Assembly (NCBI GenBank): GCA_002311745.1
Contig: DBZL01000033.1
Location: 21,992 to 85,991, forward strand
Direction: 5' to 3'
Origin: Phycisphaerales bacterium UBA1161
GTDB taxonomy: Bacteria > Planctomycetota > Phycisphaerae > Tepidisphaerales > Tepidisphaeraceae
DNA length: 64,000 bases
Part shown: positions 32,341 to 41,443 of the stretch, piece after piece
Layout: each line of letters starts with the position of its first letter
Position numbering within the stretch: position 1 is the stretch's first letter
The notes under the pieces: model-generated
What the model was told of the DNA's origin: nothing
The model's input: only the letters and a program-made list of their open reading frames with translations
Databases searched by the model: none
Position numbers and translations under genes: made by a program

Positions 32341-33065
32341 CCCAGGCCACGTCCGCGCTCAGAATCCTTGTCGCCACCTTCGCTTTCAACGAGGGCGAAA
32401 AAATCAAGACGACGACTCAGCGCATTCTCGCCGCCACGAATCACGACGTGCTGGTCATGGACGATGGCTCGACCGACGGGTCCATCGACGCCATTCGATC
32501 GCTGAACGTCAAGATCCTCACCAGCCCCGTCAACGTCGGCATCGGCGCGATGATGAAGCGCGCTTTCCAATACGCCATCGACCAACACTACGACGTGATC
32601 GTGATCATGGCCGGAAACAACAAGGATGATCCAACCCAAATCCCGCGTCTCCTGGAGCCCATCGCCGCCGCTGGGGCGGATTTCGTGCAGGGATCACGGC
32701 ACATGGCCGGCGGCCAGCACGGTGGCATGCCCCTGTATCGCCGCGCGGCCACGCGGCTCCATCCCCTGCTCTTTTCCATCGCCGCCCGCAAATGGGTGAC
32801 CGAAAGCACCAACGGCTTCCGCGCCATCCGCGTCGAGGTGCTGCGCGATCCGCGCCTCAACTGGCGGCAGGAATGGCTCAACCAGTACGAGCTGGAGCCG
32901 TACGTCCTGTTCAAGACGATCCGCCTGGGCTATAAGCACGTGGAAGTGCCCGTGACCAAGATCTATCCGTCCAAAAGTCTGGGCTACACGAAGATGAAGC
33001 CATTTTCCGGCTGGTGGAGTATCCTCAAGCCCGTGATCTACCTGGGACTGGGACTTCGCCGCTAG
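32337..33065 (+). CDS. GT2 glycosyltransferase (dolichyl-phosphate mannosyltransferase-like)
   Basis: 242 residues. GT-A fold: [80 protein letters not shown] (in place of the usual DADG acidic motif it has AGNNKDD), [17 protein letters not shown] and [20 protein letters not shown]. Such enzymes move a sugar from a nucleotide donor to a polyprenyl phosphate. The C-terminal helix ([16 protein letters not shown]) may touch the membrane. Start overlaps the previous stop. The carrier-linked sugar could feed the GT-C enzymes just downstream. Confidence 0.9.
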   Translation: MTQATSALRILVATFAFNEGEKIKTTTQRILAATNHDVLVMDDGSTDGSIDAIRSLNVKILTSPVNVGIGAMMKRAFQYAIDQHYDVIVIMAGNNKDDPTQIPRLLEPIAAAGADFVQGSRHMAGGQHGGMPLYRRAATRLHPLLFSIAARKWVTESTNGFRAIRVEVLRDPRLNWRQEWLNQYELEPYVLFKTIRLGYKHVEVPVTKIYPSKSLGYTKMKPFSGWWSILKPVIYLGLGLRR

Positions 33066-33082
33066 CATCGGACGATCCACTC

Positions 33083-34189
33083 ATGAGCGTGCCCTTTGTC
33101 GATCTAAGCGCCCTGCACGCCTCGTGCGAAACCGAGATTCGCCAGGCGATCGACCGCGTCATCGCCGGCGGCGATTTCATCCTGGGCCAGGAGCTGCGCG
33201 ATTTCGAAGCGCAGTTCGCGGCCTTCTGCGGCGCCGCCTGCGCCGTCGGCGTCGACAGCGGAATCTCATCGCTGGAGCTTGCCCTGCGCGCGTTGGGCGT
33301 CGGCCCCGGCGATGAAGTGATCACCGTCTCGCACACGTTCATCGCGACCGTTTCGAGCATCTCCTTCACCGGCGCCCGGCCGGTCTTTGTCGACGTCTCG
33401 CCGGACACCTGCACGATGGACCCGTCGAAGATCGAGCCGGCCATCACGCCGCGAACCAAGGCGATTTTGCCCGTGCATCTCTACGGGCAGGCCGCGGACA
33501 TGGATTCCATTTTGGACATCGCCCGGCGGCACCATCTCCTGGTGATCGAGGATGCCGCCCAAGCGCACGGGGCGCGTTATCGCGGCCAACGAGTCGGAAC
33601 CCTGGGCGATGCCGGATGCTTCAGCTTCTATCCGGCCAAAAATCTGGGGGCCTTCGGCGACGGGGGAATGCTGCTCACCAACAACCCCGACCTGGCGGAA
33701 AAAGTGCGCATGCTCCGCAACTACGGCCAGCGCGAAAAATACCACCACGTCTTCCTGGCCTACAACCGCCGGCTGGACACGCTCCAGGCCGCGATTTTGC
33801 GCGTGAAGCTGGCGCATCTGGATGCGTGGAACGCCGCCCGCCGCGCCGCGGCCGCTCATTACGATCGGCGGCTCTCGCGCTTGGATCGCCTGGTGCTGCC
33901 CAAGGTCGGCCCGCAGCGCGATCACGTTTATCATCTGTACGTGATTCAGCACCCGTCGCGCGACGCCCTGGCCGCGCATCTGCAGCGCAACGGTGTGTCC
34001 ACGGGCTTGCACTACCCCATCCCCGTGCATCTTCAAGACTGCTATCAATCGCTGGGCATTGGCCGCGGGGCGCTGCCGGTCACCGAGAGCCTCGCTTCCC
34101 GCGTTCTTTCCTTGCCGATGTTTCCCACCATGACGCCGCAGCAGATCGAACGCGTTTGCGGCTTGATTGAGGAGTTCGAGCGGACTTGA
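33083..34189 (+). CDS. DegT/DnrJ/EryC1/StrS-family PLP aminotransferase (WlbC/WbpE-like)
   Basis: 368 residues from the ATG at 33083. PLP binding is shown by [40 protein letters not shown] and [20 protein letters not shown]; the Schiff-base Lys is K186 in [35 protein letters not shown] and [18 protein letters not shown] are also family-typical. It transfers an amino group from glutamate to a keto sugar, here probably the 3-keto product of the dehydrogenase. WlbA-type pathways need exactly dehydrogenase, aminotransferase and acetyltransferase, all in this operon. Confidence 0.93.
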   Translation: MSVPFVDLSALHASCETEIRQAIDRVIAGGDFILGQELRDFEAQFAAFCGAACAVGVDSGISSLELALRALGVGPGDEVITVSHTFIATVSSISFTGARPVFVDVSPDTCTMDPSKIEPAITPRTKAILPVHLYGQAADMDSILDIARRHHLLVIEDAAQAHGARYRGQRVGTLGDAGCFSFYPAKNLGAFGDGGMLLTNNPDLAEKVRMLRNYGQREKYHHVFLAYNRRLDTLQAAILRVKLAHLDAWNAARRAAAAHYDRRLSRLDRLVLPKVGPQRDHVYHLYVIQHPSRDALAAHLQRNGVSTGLHYPIPVHLQDCYQSLGIGRGALPVTESLASRVLSLPMFPTMTPQQIERVCGLIEEFERT

Positions 34190-34235
34190 CCCATGCCGCG
34201 GCATCCCCGCCGCGAGGATTGATCCCGACCACGCG

Positions 34236-36041
34236 ATGCGCAATTGGCTGCGTCAATTTCTTGCCCTGGGCCTGATCCTGTTCGGGGCGGAACTGTGGCT
34301 GCTGGTGCTGGGCGGCAATTGGGGGCATTATTATCACCTCACGATCCTGGCTGTATCCGGCGGGATCGCCCTGATCTGGCCGCTGAGCCGCCTGATCGCG
34401 GCCGGCGCCGCCGCCACAGACGCTCTGCTGCACCGCCGCCGCCCAGTCACGGCGCTGGCGGTTGCCCTCGCCGTCTTGCTCTATTTGTTGCTCCAGGCGT
34501 ACCAGTACTCCGAGCAGCTTTATCCCAAGTTTCACGATGAGCATTCCTATCTGATCCAGGGGCACATGTTGGCCCGCGGCCGGCTCTGGATGCACCCCTA
34601 TCCTCCGCAAATTGCCCCCTTCTTCGACTCCTTTCATCTGATCGTCGACCGCGTCTACGCGTCGATTTATTTCCCTGGCACCGCGATGATGCTCGTGCTG
34701 GGCGTGTGGCTGGGTCTTCCCTTCTGGTTCATGCCGGCGCTGAGCGCGTCCATCGCCGCCGCGCTTTTTTTTCTGCTCATGGAGGAACTGTTCGGCGGCG
34801 TGCGTGCTCTGATCGCCGTGCTGATGCTCCTTTCGCTTTACACCTTTCGAAGAACGTCGCTGATGGCCCTGTCGGAATCGCCGCAGTTGCTGGCGGAACT
34901 GCTGCTGTTTTGGGCGTTTCTGCGCTGGCGGGGTCAGCGGCAGGCGCGATGGGCCCTGCTCATGGGCGCTGTGGCCGGATACAGCGGCATCACCCGGCCG
35001 CTCGATGCTCTGTGCGTCGCGGCGGCCGTCGGCTTGGCCCTGCTCTGGGAACTGCGCCGCCAGCCTCGCCTCATCCTGCGCACCTCCGCCACCATCCTCC
35101 TGGGCGTTTCGCCGTTCTTGGCCCTGCAGATCATTCAAAACATCGGCGTCACAGGATCGTGGCACACGTTCCCATCCGATTACTATGTCGCTCGCAACTA
35201 TCCCGCCCCCATGCTCGGCTTCTATCACGTCGATCCGGCCAAGGTCCCGCAATCCCCGCTACCGGCCAAGCAGGCGGCGATGAAACAATGGATCCTCCCG
35301 GCGTACCAGGAGCACCGCATCTCCAATCTGCCTTTGGAGTGGTGGCCGTCGCGGGCAAACCAATGGTCCCCATCGCGGCTCCGCCAGACGCTCGTGAACG
35401 TGTTGCCCAACGGCACCTTCATGATCCTGCTGCCCGTGGCGTTTTTGTCCTTGTGGGAAATTCGCCGGGGCGTCATCGTCGGCTCGCTTGTGCTCATGCT
35501 CCTGTGCTACGCCGCCTTCGTCTTTTACCTGGATCATTACACCACGGCGATGATGCCCATGTTTCTTTGTCTGATTTTGATGGCGTGGGATGCTCTGGAA
35601 AAATCCTTCCCGCGGGTCCGGCCGATGATCTTCACTTTCCTGTTGGTGGCCCTCGGCACGGTATCGGTCGCTTCCCTGCCGCAAATTGACCGGACCGCCG
35701 CGCCTCTGTCGCAGTTTCTTGAATCCGAGCTTGCCGCCAACGTGCTGGCCGCCGTCCCTCCGCCGGCCCTGGTGTTTTTCCGCTTCGATCCGGACAAATC
35801 CAATATTCATGATGAGCAGGTCTATAACGACGTGGCTTGGCCAGATGACGCCCCGATCGTCCGTGCCCAGGACCTGGGCATGCAGCGCGATCGCGACTTG
35901 GTCGAATACTACGCCCGGCGGCAGCCTGATCGCGTGGTCTATTTCTATGACCGCGGCCATCGCCTTTACCGCAACTTGCCCCTAAGTCAGCCCCTTGGAA
36001 CCGTGCGCCAGCTTGCCGCCTCTTACCGCACCCAGCCATGA
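34236..36041 (+). CDS. GT-C fold integral membrane glycosyltransferase (GT39/ArnT-like), first tandem copy
   Basis: 601 residues from the ATG at 34236 (an earlier in-frame codon overlaps the aminotransferase gene). About 11-12 membrane helices. The first periplasmic loop has KFHDEHSYLIQGHMLARGRL, whose acidic DE pair is the usual GT-C catalytic region. LSESPQLLAELLLFWAFLRW and GYSGITRPLDALCVAAAVGL are helical family-like segments. The C-terminal 150 residues are soluble. Such enzymes use polyprenyl-phosphate sugars as donors. The next gene is a paralogue overlapping by four bases. Confidence 0.86.
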   Translation: MRNWLRQFLALGLILFGAELWLLVLGGNWGHYYHLTILAVSGGIALIWPLSRLIAAGAAATDALLHRRRPVTALAVALAVLLYLLLQAYQYSEQLYPKFHDEHSYLIQGHMLARGRLWMHPYPPQIAPFFDSFHLIVDRVYASIYFPGTAMMLVLGVWLGLPFWFMPALSASIAAALFFLLMEELFGGVRALIAVLMLLSLYTFRRTSLMALSESPQLLAELLLFWAFLRWRGQRQARWALLMGAVAGYSGITRPLDALCVAAAVGLALLWELRRQPRLILRTSATILLGVSPFLALQIIQNIGVTGSWHTFPSDYYVARNYPAPMLGFYHVDPAKVPQSPLPAKQAAMKQWILPAYQEHRISNLPLEWWPSRANQWSPSRLRQTLVNVLPNGTFMILLPVAFLSLWEIRRGVIVGSLVLMLLCYAAFVFYLDHYTTAMMPMFLCLILMAWDALEKSFPRVRPMIFTFLLVALGTVSVASLPQIDRTAAPLSQFLESELAANVLAAVPPPALVFFRFDPDKSNIHDEQVYNDVAWPDDAPIVRAQDLGMQRDRDLVEYYARRQPDRVVYFYDRGHRLYRNLPLSQPLGTVRQLAASYRTQP

Positions 36042-37858
36042 GATCCCGCCGTGCTTTCAGCGTCGTCTGCATCGTTCTGCTTGGGATCGGGGCGACCGCG
36101 GCCTGGTTTTTCGGGGACCTGCCGGAGGTCTCCAAGACGCTGCGCACGCGGCAACTGATCGTCGCCGCCGTTGCCATCGCCGTCGCCTGCCTCCCGCCCC
36201 TTCGCTCCAAGGTCCAGGCCGTCGCCGATGCCCTGAACCGCGCCTTGGCCTCCCGGCGCCTGCTGGGGGCAGCCGGTGCGATGCTTCTCGTCGCCATTCC
36301 TCTTGGGCTGGATTGCTACTTGACGGCCCACCGCCGCCTGGAACTGCAGGACGAACATTCCTACATGATCCAGACCCAGATGCTGGCCCATGGCCGGCTC
36401 TGGATGCATTCTTTTCCGCCCGATATCCAGCCGTTCTTCGACACTTACTACGTCCTCATGCACCCGGTCTACGCGTCGATCTACTTCCCCGGCACGGCAC
36501 TGATGATGCTGCCGATCGTCTGGCTCGGCATCCCGTTCTGGATCATGACCCTCCTGGTCATCCTCATCGCCGCCGCCCTTTTGTACGCGGTCATCGACCA
36601 CCTGTTCGACAGCGCCAAGGCGATCCTCGCTGTCGTGATGCTGATCGCCTTGCGGATTTGCATGGATGCTTCGCACTCGCTGCTGTCGCAGGCCCCTTCG
36701 CTGATGCTGGATTTGCTGATGGTTCTGGCGCTGCTGCGTTGGCGTCAGAGCAAGACCGTTGGCTGGGCCGTCGCCATGGGGGTTGCCGCGGGATGGGCGG
36801 CGATCACGCGGCCCGTCGAGGCGCTCTGCTACGCCATCCCCATCGGCGTGGCCATGCTGCTGGACCTGCGCGGCCACCGCCCCGCGGTGTGGGCCCGCTC
36901 CCTGGCGAGCGTGCTGCTGGCCGCGGCGCCGTTTCTGGTCCTGCAGGCGATCCAAAACCTGGGAATCACCGGCAAGCTGACCCAGTTCCCTGCCGATCTT
37001 TACGTCGCGCAAAACTACCCCGCACCCATGGCGGGATTTCACCACATCGACTGGAACAACGTCCCCAAACCCTCGTGCCGCGAAAAACAATTCATGAACG
37101 AGATCTGGATCTGGCCCAGGTACCGCGAGCACACCGTCGCCAACATCCCCGAGGAATGGATGCGCGCGCGGCTGCGCATGACGGTCGGCGGATTGCTCCT
37201 GAACCCGTGGTTGCTGGTGCTTGTGCCGGTGGCGGCGATCGGCCGATGGAACCGAGGGCGCGCCGTGCTGGCGATCCCGCTGCTGCTTTTTCTGTGCTTC
37301 TACGTCTTCTTCGTCTTTTATTTCGTTCACTACCTGCTCCCGGTGGTTCCCTGCGCGATTGTGCTGGTGCTGGTCTCGCTGGAAGCGGCCGAGAAGGCCG
37401 CGGGGCGATACCGATCAGCCGTCTGGACGGCCTTCACTTTTGTGACGATCGCGCTGGCCGGCTATTCGATCTGGGCGATCGACACTTATGTCCTGACGGT
37501 TAACCCCCGTTCGCGAACATTCTGGCAAGGCACGGAAGGCCCTATCGCCAGCAACACATTGGAACGGCTGCCGCGCCAGCCCGCCGTCGTCATGTTTCGA
37601 TTCGATTTCGAGAATTCCACGCCGCACGCGGAGATGGTCTACAACGATCAGACCGCCTGGCCGGACGATGCCCTGATCGTTCATGCCCGCGACCTGGGCG
37701 AAGAACAAAACTGGAAGCTGTACCGCTATTACGCCCAGCGGCAGCCCGATCGGGTCTTTTATCTCTATGATCGCGGCGCGGTGTTTCGCCAGCAGAACCC
37801 TTTAAGCCCGCCGCTGGGCACCGCTGCCGAATTGGCGAAAAAACATCCGCCCTTCTAA
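36038..37858 (+). CDS. GT-C fold integral membrane glycosyltransferase, second tandem copy
   Basis: 606 residues, starting with ATGA overlap of the previous stop. It shares the plan of its neighbour: ELQDEHSYMIQTQMLAHGRL, VYASIYFPGTALMMLPIVWL (the other has VYASIYFPGTAMMLVLGVWL), GWAAITRPVEALCYAIPIGV, and a similar ending with YYAQRQPDRVFYLYDRG and PLGTAAELA (YYARRQPDRVVYFYDRG and PLGTVRQLA in the other). Copies differ widely in between, so the duplication is old. Both probably transfer polyprenyl-phosphate-linked sugars to periplasmic acceptors. It is the last gene of the operon. Confidence 0.87.
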   Translation: MRSRRAFSVVCIVLLGIGATAAWFFGDLPEVSKTLRTRQLIVAAVAIAVACLPPLRSKVQAVADALNRALASRRLLGAAGAMLLVAIPLGLDCYLTAHRRLELQDEHSYMIQTQMLAHGRLWMHSFPPDIQPFFDTYYVLMHPVYASIYFPGTALMMLPIVWLGIPFWIMTLLVILIAAALLYAVIDHLFDSAKAILAVVMLIALRICMDASHSLLSQAPSLMLDLLMVLALLRWRQSKTVGWAVAMGVAAGWAAITRPVEALCYAIPIGVAMLLDLRGHRPAVWARSLASVLLAAAPFLVLQAIQNLGITGKLTQFPADLYVAQNYPAPMAGFHHIDWNNVPKPSCREKQFMNEIWIWPRYREHTVANIPEEWMRARLRMTVGGLLLNPWLLVLVPVAAIGRWNRGRAVLAIPLLLFLCFYVFFVFYFVHYLLPVVPCAIVLVLVSLEAAEKAAGRYRSAVWTAFTFVTIALAGYSIWAIDTYVLTVNPRSRTFWQGTEGPIASNTLERLPRQPAVVMFRFDFENSTPHAEMVYNDQTAWPDDALIVHARDLGEEQNWKLYRYYAQRQPDRVFYLYDRGAVFRQQNPLSPPLGTAAELAKKHPPF

Positions 37859-37927
37859 GCCTGTTTTATCCCCATTGAACCGTGTCCCTCGAAACGATAA
37901 ATGTTAGGTGTCTGTTTGGAATTTTTC

Positions 37928-37981
37928 TTGCTTTTTGAAGTACCATAGGCTAGATTAACGTCTGATAAACTGATCTAATAT
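37928..37981 (+). promoter_or_regulatory. Candidate promoter(s) of the LexA/CI-like regulator
   Basis: In a 143-bp AT-rich gap, TTGCTT (37928-37933) is 17 bases from TAGATT (37951-37956), a plausible sigma-70 pair. A second -10-like TAATAT lies at 37976-37981. The region between has TGATAAACTGATC, containing a TGAT direct repeat that could be part of an operator, but no clean dyad was found. Confidence 0.4.
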
Positions 37982-38001
37982 TCCACGTCAGCGTTGTGGA
38001 C

Positions 38002-38841
38002 ATGGAACCTTTAGGCCCCAGAATTCGCAAGCAGCGGCGCCGGCTGGGATTGACGTTGGATGAGCTGGCCGGCCGTAGCGGAATCTCCAAGCCGTATCTG
38101 TCCCTGATCGAAACAGGCCGAGTTCTCAATCCGCCAAGCGACGAAAAGCTACGTCGCCTGGAGCAAACCCTGGGCTTTGGCGACGGCGATCTGCTGACGC
38201 AGGCCCACTTGCAGCGCACGCCGCGCGACGTGCGCGCCGTTCTGGGCAAGCTCCTGGCCGACGGCAAGGCGGGCGGCGCCGCCCTGGTCAACATGGAACT
38301 CAAGCCGCCCAACTCCCCCGCGGCGGACGGTGGCGCGGCGCCGGTCGATCTGGATGCCGCGTATTTGTCCGGCGTCTTGCAGGAGTTGGTGGTTGGCGCC
38401 GGCGGCGGTTTGGAAAAAGTCGCCAGCAACGCCGTGCCGGTCATCAATCGCGTCGCGGCCGGTTATCCGAAGGATTTCACCGATCTGTCGTATCCGCCGC
38501 GAGTGGCCGATCAGTACGTTGGCTGCCCGGACATTTCGGATAAGGATGCCTTTGCCGCCCGCGTGCACGGCGACAGCATGACGCCCAAGTACCGCGACGG
38601 CGACATCGTGATTTTTTCTCCCGCCTTGCCGCCGCGCAACGGCGACGACTGCTTCGTGCGTTTCGGCGATGGCCAGACGACGTTCAAGCGCATCTTTTTC
38701 GAAACGGATGAGCAGAGCCGCGTTCCGGTCCTCCGCCTTCAGCCGCGCAACGAGCGCCATCGTCCCACCATCGTGCGCTGCGACCAGGTCGCCGGCCTGT
38801 ATCGCGCCATCTACCGATATCAACGAGTGGATGACGAGTAG
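38002..38841 (+). CDS. XRE helix-turn-helix regulator with S24 (LexA/CI-like) peptidase domain
   Basis: 279 residues. The N-terminal HTH (about 6-60) reads RIRKQRRRLGLTLDELAGRS and GISKPYLSLIETGRVLNPPS. A 90-residue Ala/Gly-rich linker follows. The C-terminal S24 domain has a candidate self-cleavage bond Ala153-Gly154 in RVAAGYP, the nucleophile Ser192 in HGDSMTPKYRDGDIVIF and the general base Lys229 in TTFKRIFFE. This is the LexA/CI mechanism: RecA-stimulated self-cleavage relieves repression. No prophage genes are nearby, so it may be a chromosomal stress regulator. ATG at 38002; a GTG two codons earlier is possible. Confidence 0.93.
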   Translation: MEPLGPRIRKQRRRLGLTLDELAGRSGISKPYLSLIETGRVLNPPSDEKLRRLEQTLGFGDGDLLTQAHLQRTPRDVRAVLGKLLADGKAGGAALVNMELKPPNSPAADGGAAPVDLDAAYLSGVLQELVVGAGGGLEKVASNAVPVINRVAAGYPKDFTDLSYPPRVADQYVGCPDISDKDAFAARVHGDSMTPKYRDGDIVIFSPALPPRNGDDCFVRFGDGQTTFKRIFFETDEQSRVPVLRLQPRNERHRPTIVRCDQVAGLYRAIYRYQRVDDE

Positions 38842-39890
38842 AGCGATGCTCGTAGCCCCGCATGTACATGCGGGGCTGAGATGAGACGTTGGCGCCCGTG
38901 GTCGCGCACACCGGCACCCAAAGTCAGTTGAATTTTGTGGATATCGCGGCTGCGTTTGCGTTCTGACTCGACCAACGGCACGAAATCTTCCGCCCGGCCG
39001 GAAAGCTGAACGGACAGGCATCGGCACTGCCGCGCCAGCGCCGCCGCCATGTCGCGGGGGCGTCGCCGGCCCGGCGGCAGTTCGACCATCGGCCAGGCAC
39101 GGCGTAGCGCCCGGGCCGCATCCGCCTCCGCCAGCGTACGCCCGCGCGTCACCGCCCGACGCCCCGGCTCGACGATGAACACCGCCCGGCACACCGCCCC
39201 ATCCGCGCCGGGGGCGGCCGCGGCCAAATCGATCCACGCCGGCTGAACATCGGCATCCGGCGAAGTCCAGGTCCACGGGACCATCTCACTCTGGCCGGGC
39301 ACCGGCAGCAGTTGCACGCCCTCGCCCCGGGCGGCCAACGCCGTCCATCGCTGGCCGATGGCGCCAAAACCGGAGCGAATCAGGCACGCCAACTCTCGCC
39401 CCAGCCCGTACGGCCCCAGGATCAGCGCCCCCCAACCGTCGCGCTGCACCGCGACCGCCGGGATCAGCTCCAGACCGCGCATTTTCAGCAGTTGCGCCAT
39501 CGGCCAAATCACCGCCGCTTCCACGCAGCGCACCGCATCCAACGTCCTGTGCGGCACCACCCAACTGCGCCACTGGTGCTTGAGCAGATCCAGTTGGCAC
39601 ATGCCCCAGCGATCATCCACCAGCCAATAGCGCTCCCCGAGTCGATACAGTTCCGCAAGATCATCCACGCGGCCGACGGCCCTGGCCGCGGAGCTGACGC
39701 ACCGAAACACCTCCGCCGGATCAAACGCGTTAACGCTCCCCCACGCGGTCACGATCTGGCCGGCAGAATCGTCGCCGACAAATGGTGCAAAGATGTGATC
39801 AATTTGACATTGCAGGTCGGGACAGCGCGCCTGCAGGTGAACGGCCAGTCCGTGGACGTTGAATCGGCGGCCATCCGGCGGAGTTTTCAT
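38820..39890 (-). CDS. HprK-like protein with degenerate P-loop
   Basis: 356 residues from the ATG at 39890. The middle resembles bacterial HPr-kinase-related proteins: a leading domain with RYWLVDDRWGMCQLDLLKHQ and CVEAAVIWPMAQLLKMRGLE, then AVAVQRDGWGALILGPYGLG, the position of a Walker A motif. GPYGLGRE at 159-166 replaces the expected GxSGxGKS/T, so the phosphate-binding Lys and Ser/Thr are missing. The rest is arginine-rich and poorly conserved. The C-terminal 15 residues (SAPHVHAGLRASLYSSSTR) come from a palindrome at 38854-38877 and the end of the convergent regulator gene. Function unknown; kinase activity is doubtful. Confidence 0.65.
   Translation of the reverse strand: MKTPPDGRRFNVHGLAVHLQARCPDLQCQIDHIFAPFVGDDSAGQIVTAWGSVNAFDPAEVFRCVSSAARAVGRVDDLAELYRLGERYWLVDDRWGMCQLDLLKHQWRSWVVPHRTLDAVRCVEAAVIWPMAQLLKMRGLELIPAVAVQRDGWGALILGPYGLGRELACLIRSGFGAIGQRWTALAARGEGVQLLPVPGQSEMVPWTWTSPDADVQPAWIDLAAAAPGADGAVCRAVFIVEPGRRAVTRGRTLAEADAARALRRAWPMVELPPGRRRPRDMAAALARQCRCLSVQLSGRAEDFVPLVESERKRSRDIHKIQLTLGAGVRDHGRQRLISAPHVHAGLRASLYSSSTR
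38854..38877. repeat. Perfect 24-bp palindrome
   Basis: AGCCCCGCATGT is followed directly by its exact reverse complement. It lies 13 bases after the regulator stop and inside the 3' end of the convergent HprK-like frame, where it adds a few residues. Without a T run it is not a standard terminator but could form a cruciform or stop RNA decay. Confidence 0.9.
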
Positions 39891-39951
39891 CACCGGCAAT
39901 ATCGGCAACTGCCCAGGCGCCGCTGTAAGCCGTGTCGACAAAAAGCCGACG

Positions 39952-40431
39952 CTATTTTCTCAAGTCGCTATCGGCGATCAGCGTGAAGCCTTTGCGAATG
40001 AGCTGCTGGGCGGCCACCGTGGGGTCATCCACGTAAAGCGCTAATGCGGGTCCCCGCGGTCGCAGCAGAAACGGATACAAGTAATGAATATTGATTTCCG
40101 CCGCCAGCAGGGCCGAGCAAATGGAGATCAGCGGCTGGGCGTTGCGTTTGGGGAATTCCACGGCGATCAGCTCGGATTCGCTGAAAGAAAAGGCGGCCTG
40201 CCGGAGCGCTTCGCGGGCGGCATCGGCGTCGGCGCAGATCAGCCGCACCAGCGCCGCATCCGCCGATTCCTCGATCGTCAAGGCCCGGATCGGATCGTCC
40301 GCCTGCTCCAGGGCGCGGACCAGCGCTTGCAGCCGGCCGACCCGGTTCTCCAGAAAGATCGTGAACTGGCGCACCCGCGCCGGTTCGAACCCGGCCCCGC
40401 GTTCGGTCTGCGGCGGGAGCACCTTTTCCAT
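39952..40431 (-). CDS. ACT-domain protein
   Basis: About 159 residues. Two ACT-like halves: RQFTIFLENRVGRLQALVRA with ADDPIRALTIEESADAALVR, and AVEFPKRNAQPLISICSALL with AEINIHYLYPFLLRPRGPAL. ACT domains bind small effectors, usually amino acids; a stand-alone double-ACT protein is probably a regulator. The ATG at 40431 has GGTGGA upstream. It lies between the HprK-like and large prepilin genes, all minus strand; a terminator at 40461 separates it from the prepilin gene. Confidence 0.85.
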   Translation of the reverse strand: MEKVLPPQTERGAGFEPARVRQFTIFLENRVGRLQALVRALEQADDPIRALTIEESADAALVRLICADADAAREALRQAAFSFSESELIAVEFPKRNAQPLISICSALLAAEINIHYLYPFLLRPRGPALALYVDDPTVAAQQLIRKGFTLIADSDLRK

Positions 40432-40460
40432 GTCCACCAGCTTAAACCCCGCGGCAGGCA

Positions 40461-40493
40461 AATAAAGGGGCCCGCCCCAAAAGGCGGGCCCCT
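40461..40493 (-). terminator. Rho-independent terminator after large prepilin gene
   Basis: On the minus strand an 11-bp perfect stem (AGGGGCCCGCC with its complement) and a six-base loop are followed by TTTATTTG. It lies about 35 bases after the stop of the 304-residue prepilin. The ACT gene must then be transcribed from its own promoter or by readthrough. Confidence 0.85.
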
Positions 40494-40528
40494 GAGATCA
40501 TCCTACGTGTGGTACGTCGACGCGCGAC

Positions 40529-41443
40529 CTAGTCGTCGTTCTCCGTCGGCAGTAGCACGCTGTCGTTGGCCGCGTACGGAGGCGCAACCAAATCCTGCTG
40601 GTCGTAGCGCAAGCCAAAGGCCGGGCCACCGCGGGTGTAGATGTTGTCCCGGCTCGTTCCGCAGAACGGGTTGGTCTCCCAGTCCACGTGGCCGTCGGCA
40701 AACAGCACGTTCATGCCCTCCTTGCTGTGATTGTTGCTGTTGCCCATCTTCATGTCCTGGGACGAACTGCTGGTGTTGATCCCCAACACGTTATCGTTGC
40801 CCCCGGGTCCCGCGGTGCCGGGGTTGATGTCCGCCGCCACCGCAAAGCTCGGCTCCATGCCCCCCATCATGCGGAACCCCTCGCCCAAGGCCGTCGTGTC
40901 CGGATAGTTGCAGGCATAGCTGTAACTCAGGTTCTGGGCGATGTTCGTGAAGTTGATCTGGTTCAGCGCCGTGTTCACGCCACCGCCAAAGGTGTCCTGT
41001 GTCTGAGGGGCGCTGGGGCACACAAACACCGCCGAGGTGACCTCTTCGGTTCTGAGCAGCAGGAACAGGGACTGCGGCACGTTATTGATCGTATTACCGC
41101 CCATGGCCACTTGACAATCCGACGACGAGAACGGATCGGTCAAACCAGCCGCGCTGGCCCCGGAAGCCTGATAGCCCAGGTCAACGGGGATGCTGTTGGC
41201 CACCCAATACGTCCGCGGGAAATTGGAGTGGTTCTCGTTGGTGTACATCAATATGGCCTGCCCGATCTGCTTCAGGTTGCTGGCGCACTTGACCCGGTTG
41301 GCCATTTCCTTGGCCTTGTTCAAGCTGGGCAACAGAATCGACACCAACAGGGCGATGATGCCGATGACCACCAGCAACTCGACCAGGGTAAAACCCCCCG
41401 CCCTGCAGCGGGAGAATCTCCCGACGCGTAGTAGACGCTTCAT
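40529..41443 (-). CDS. Large prepilin-like protein of the planctomycete DUF1559/H-X-DG type
   Basis: 304 residues. The short leader ends CRAGG, then [20 protein letters not shown] with Glu5, the type IV pilin helix, followed by [20 protein letters not shown]. The C-terminal half has [20 protein letters not shown], the H-x-DG region common in large prepilin-type proteins of planctomycetes. It is longer than GspG-type pilins and has its own terminator. AAGGAG lies 7 bases before the ATG. Many planctomycete genomes hold numerous such proteins; it is not in the main pilus cluster. A surface-exposed function is inferred. Confidence 0.9.
   Translation of the reverse strand: MKRLLRVGRFSRCRAGGFTLVELLVVIGIIALLVSILLPSLNKAKEMANRVKCASNLKQIGQAILMYTNENHSNFPRTYWVANSIPVDLGYQASGASAAGLTDPFSSSDCQVAMGGNTINNVPQSLFLLLRTEEVTSAVFVCPSAPQTQDTFGGGVNTALNQINFTNIAQNLSYSYACNYPDTTALGEGFRMMGGMEPSFAVAADINPGTAGPGGNDNVLGINTSSSSQDMKMGNSNNHSKEGMNVLFADGHVDWETNPFCGTSRDNIYTRGGPAFGLRYDQQDLVAPPYAANDSVLLPTENDD

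Noticed and set aside
38820..38880. Palindrome after the regulator gene considered as an intrinsic terminator
   Set aside because: There is no T run on either side, so it is listed as a repeat instead.
40380..40400. GGTTCGAACCC resembles a tRNA T-loop
   Set aside because: It lies inside the ACT-domain gene, and no cloverleaf could be formed around it.
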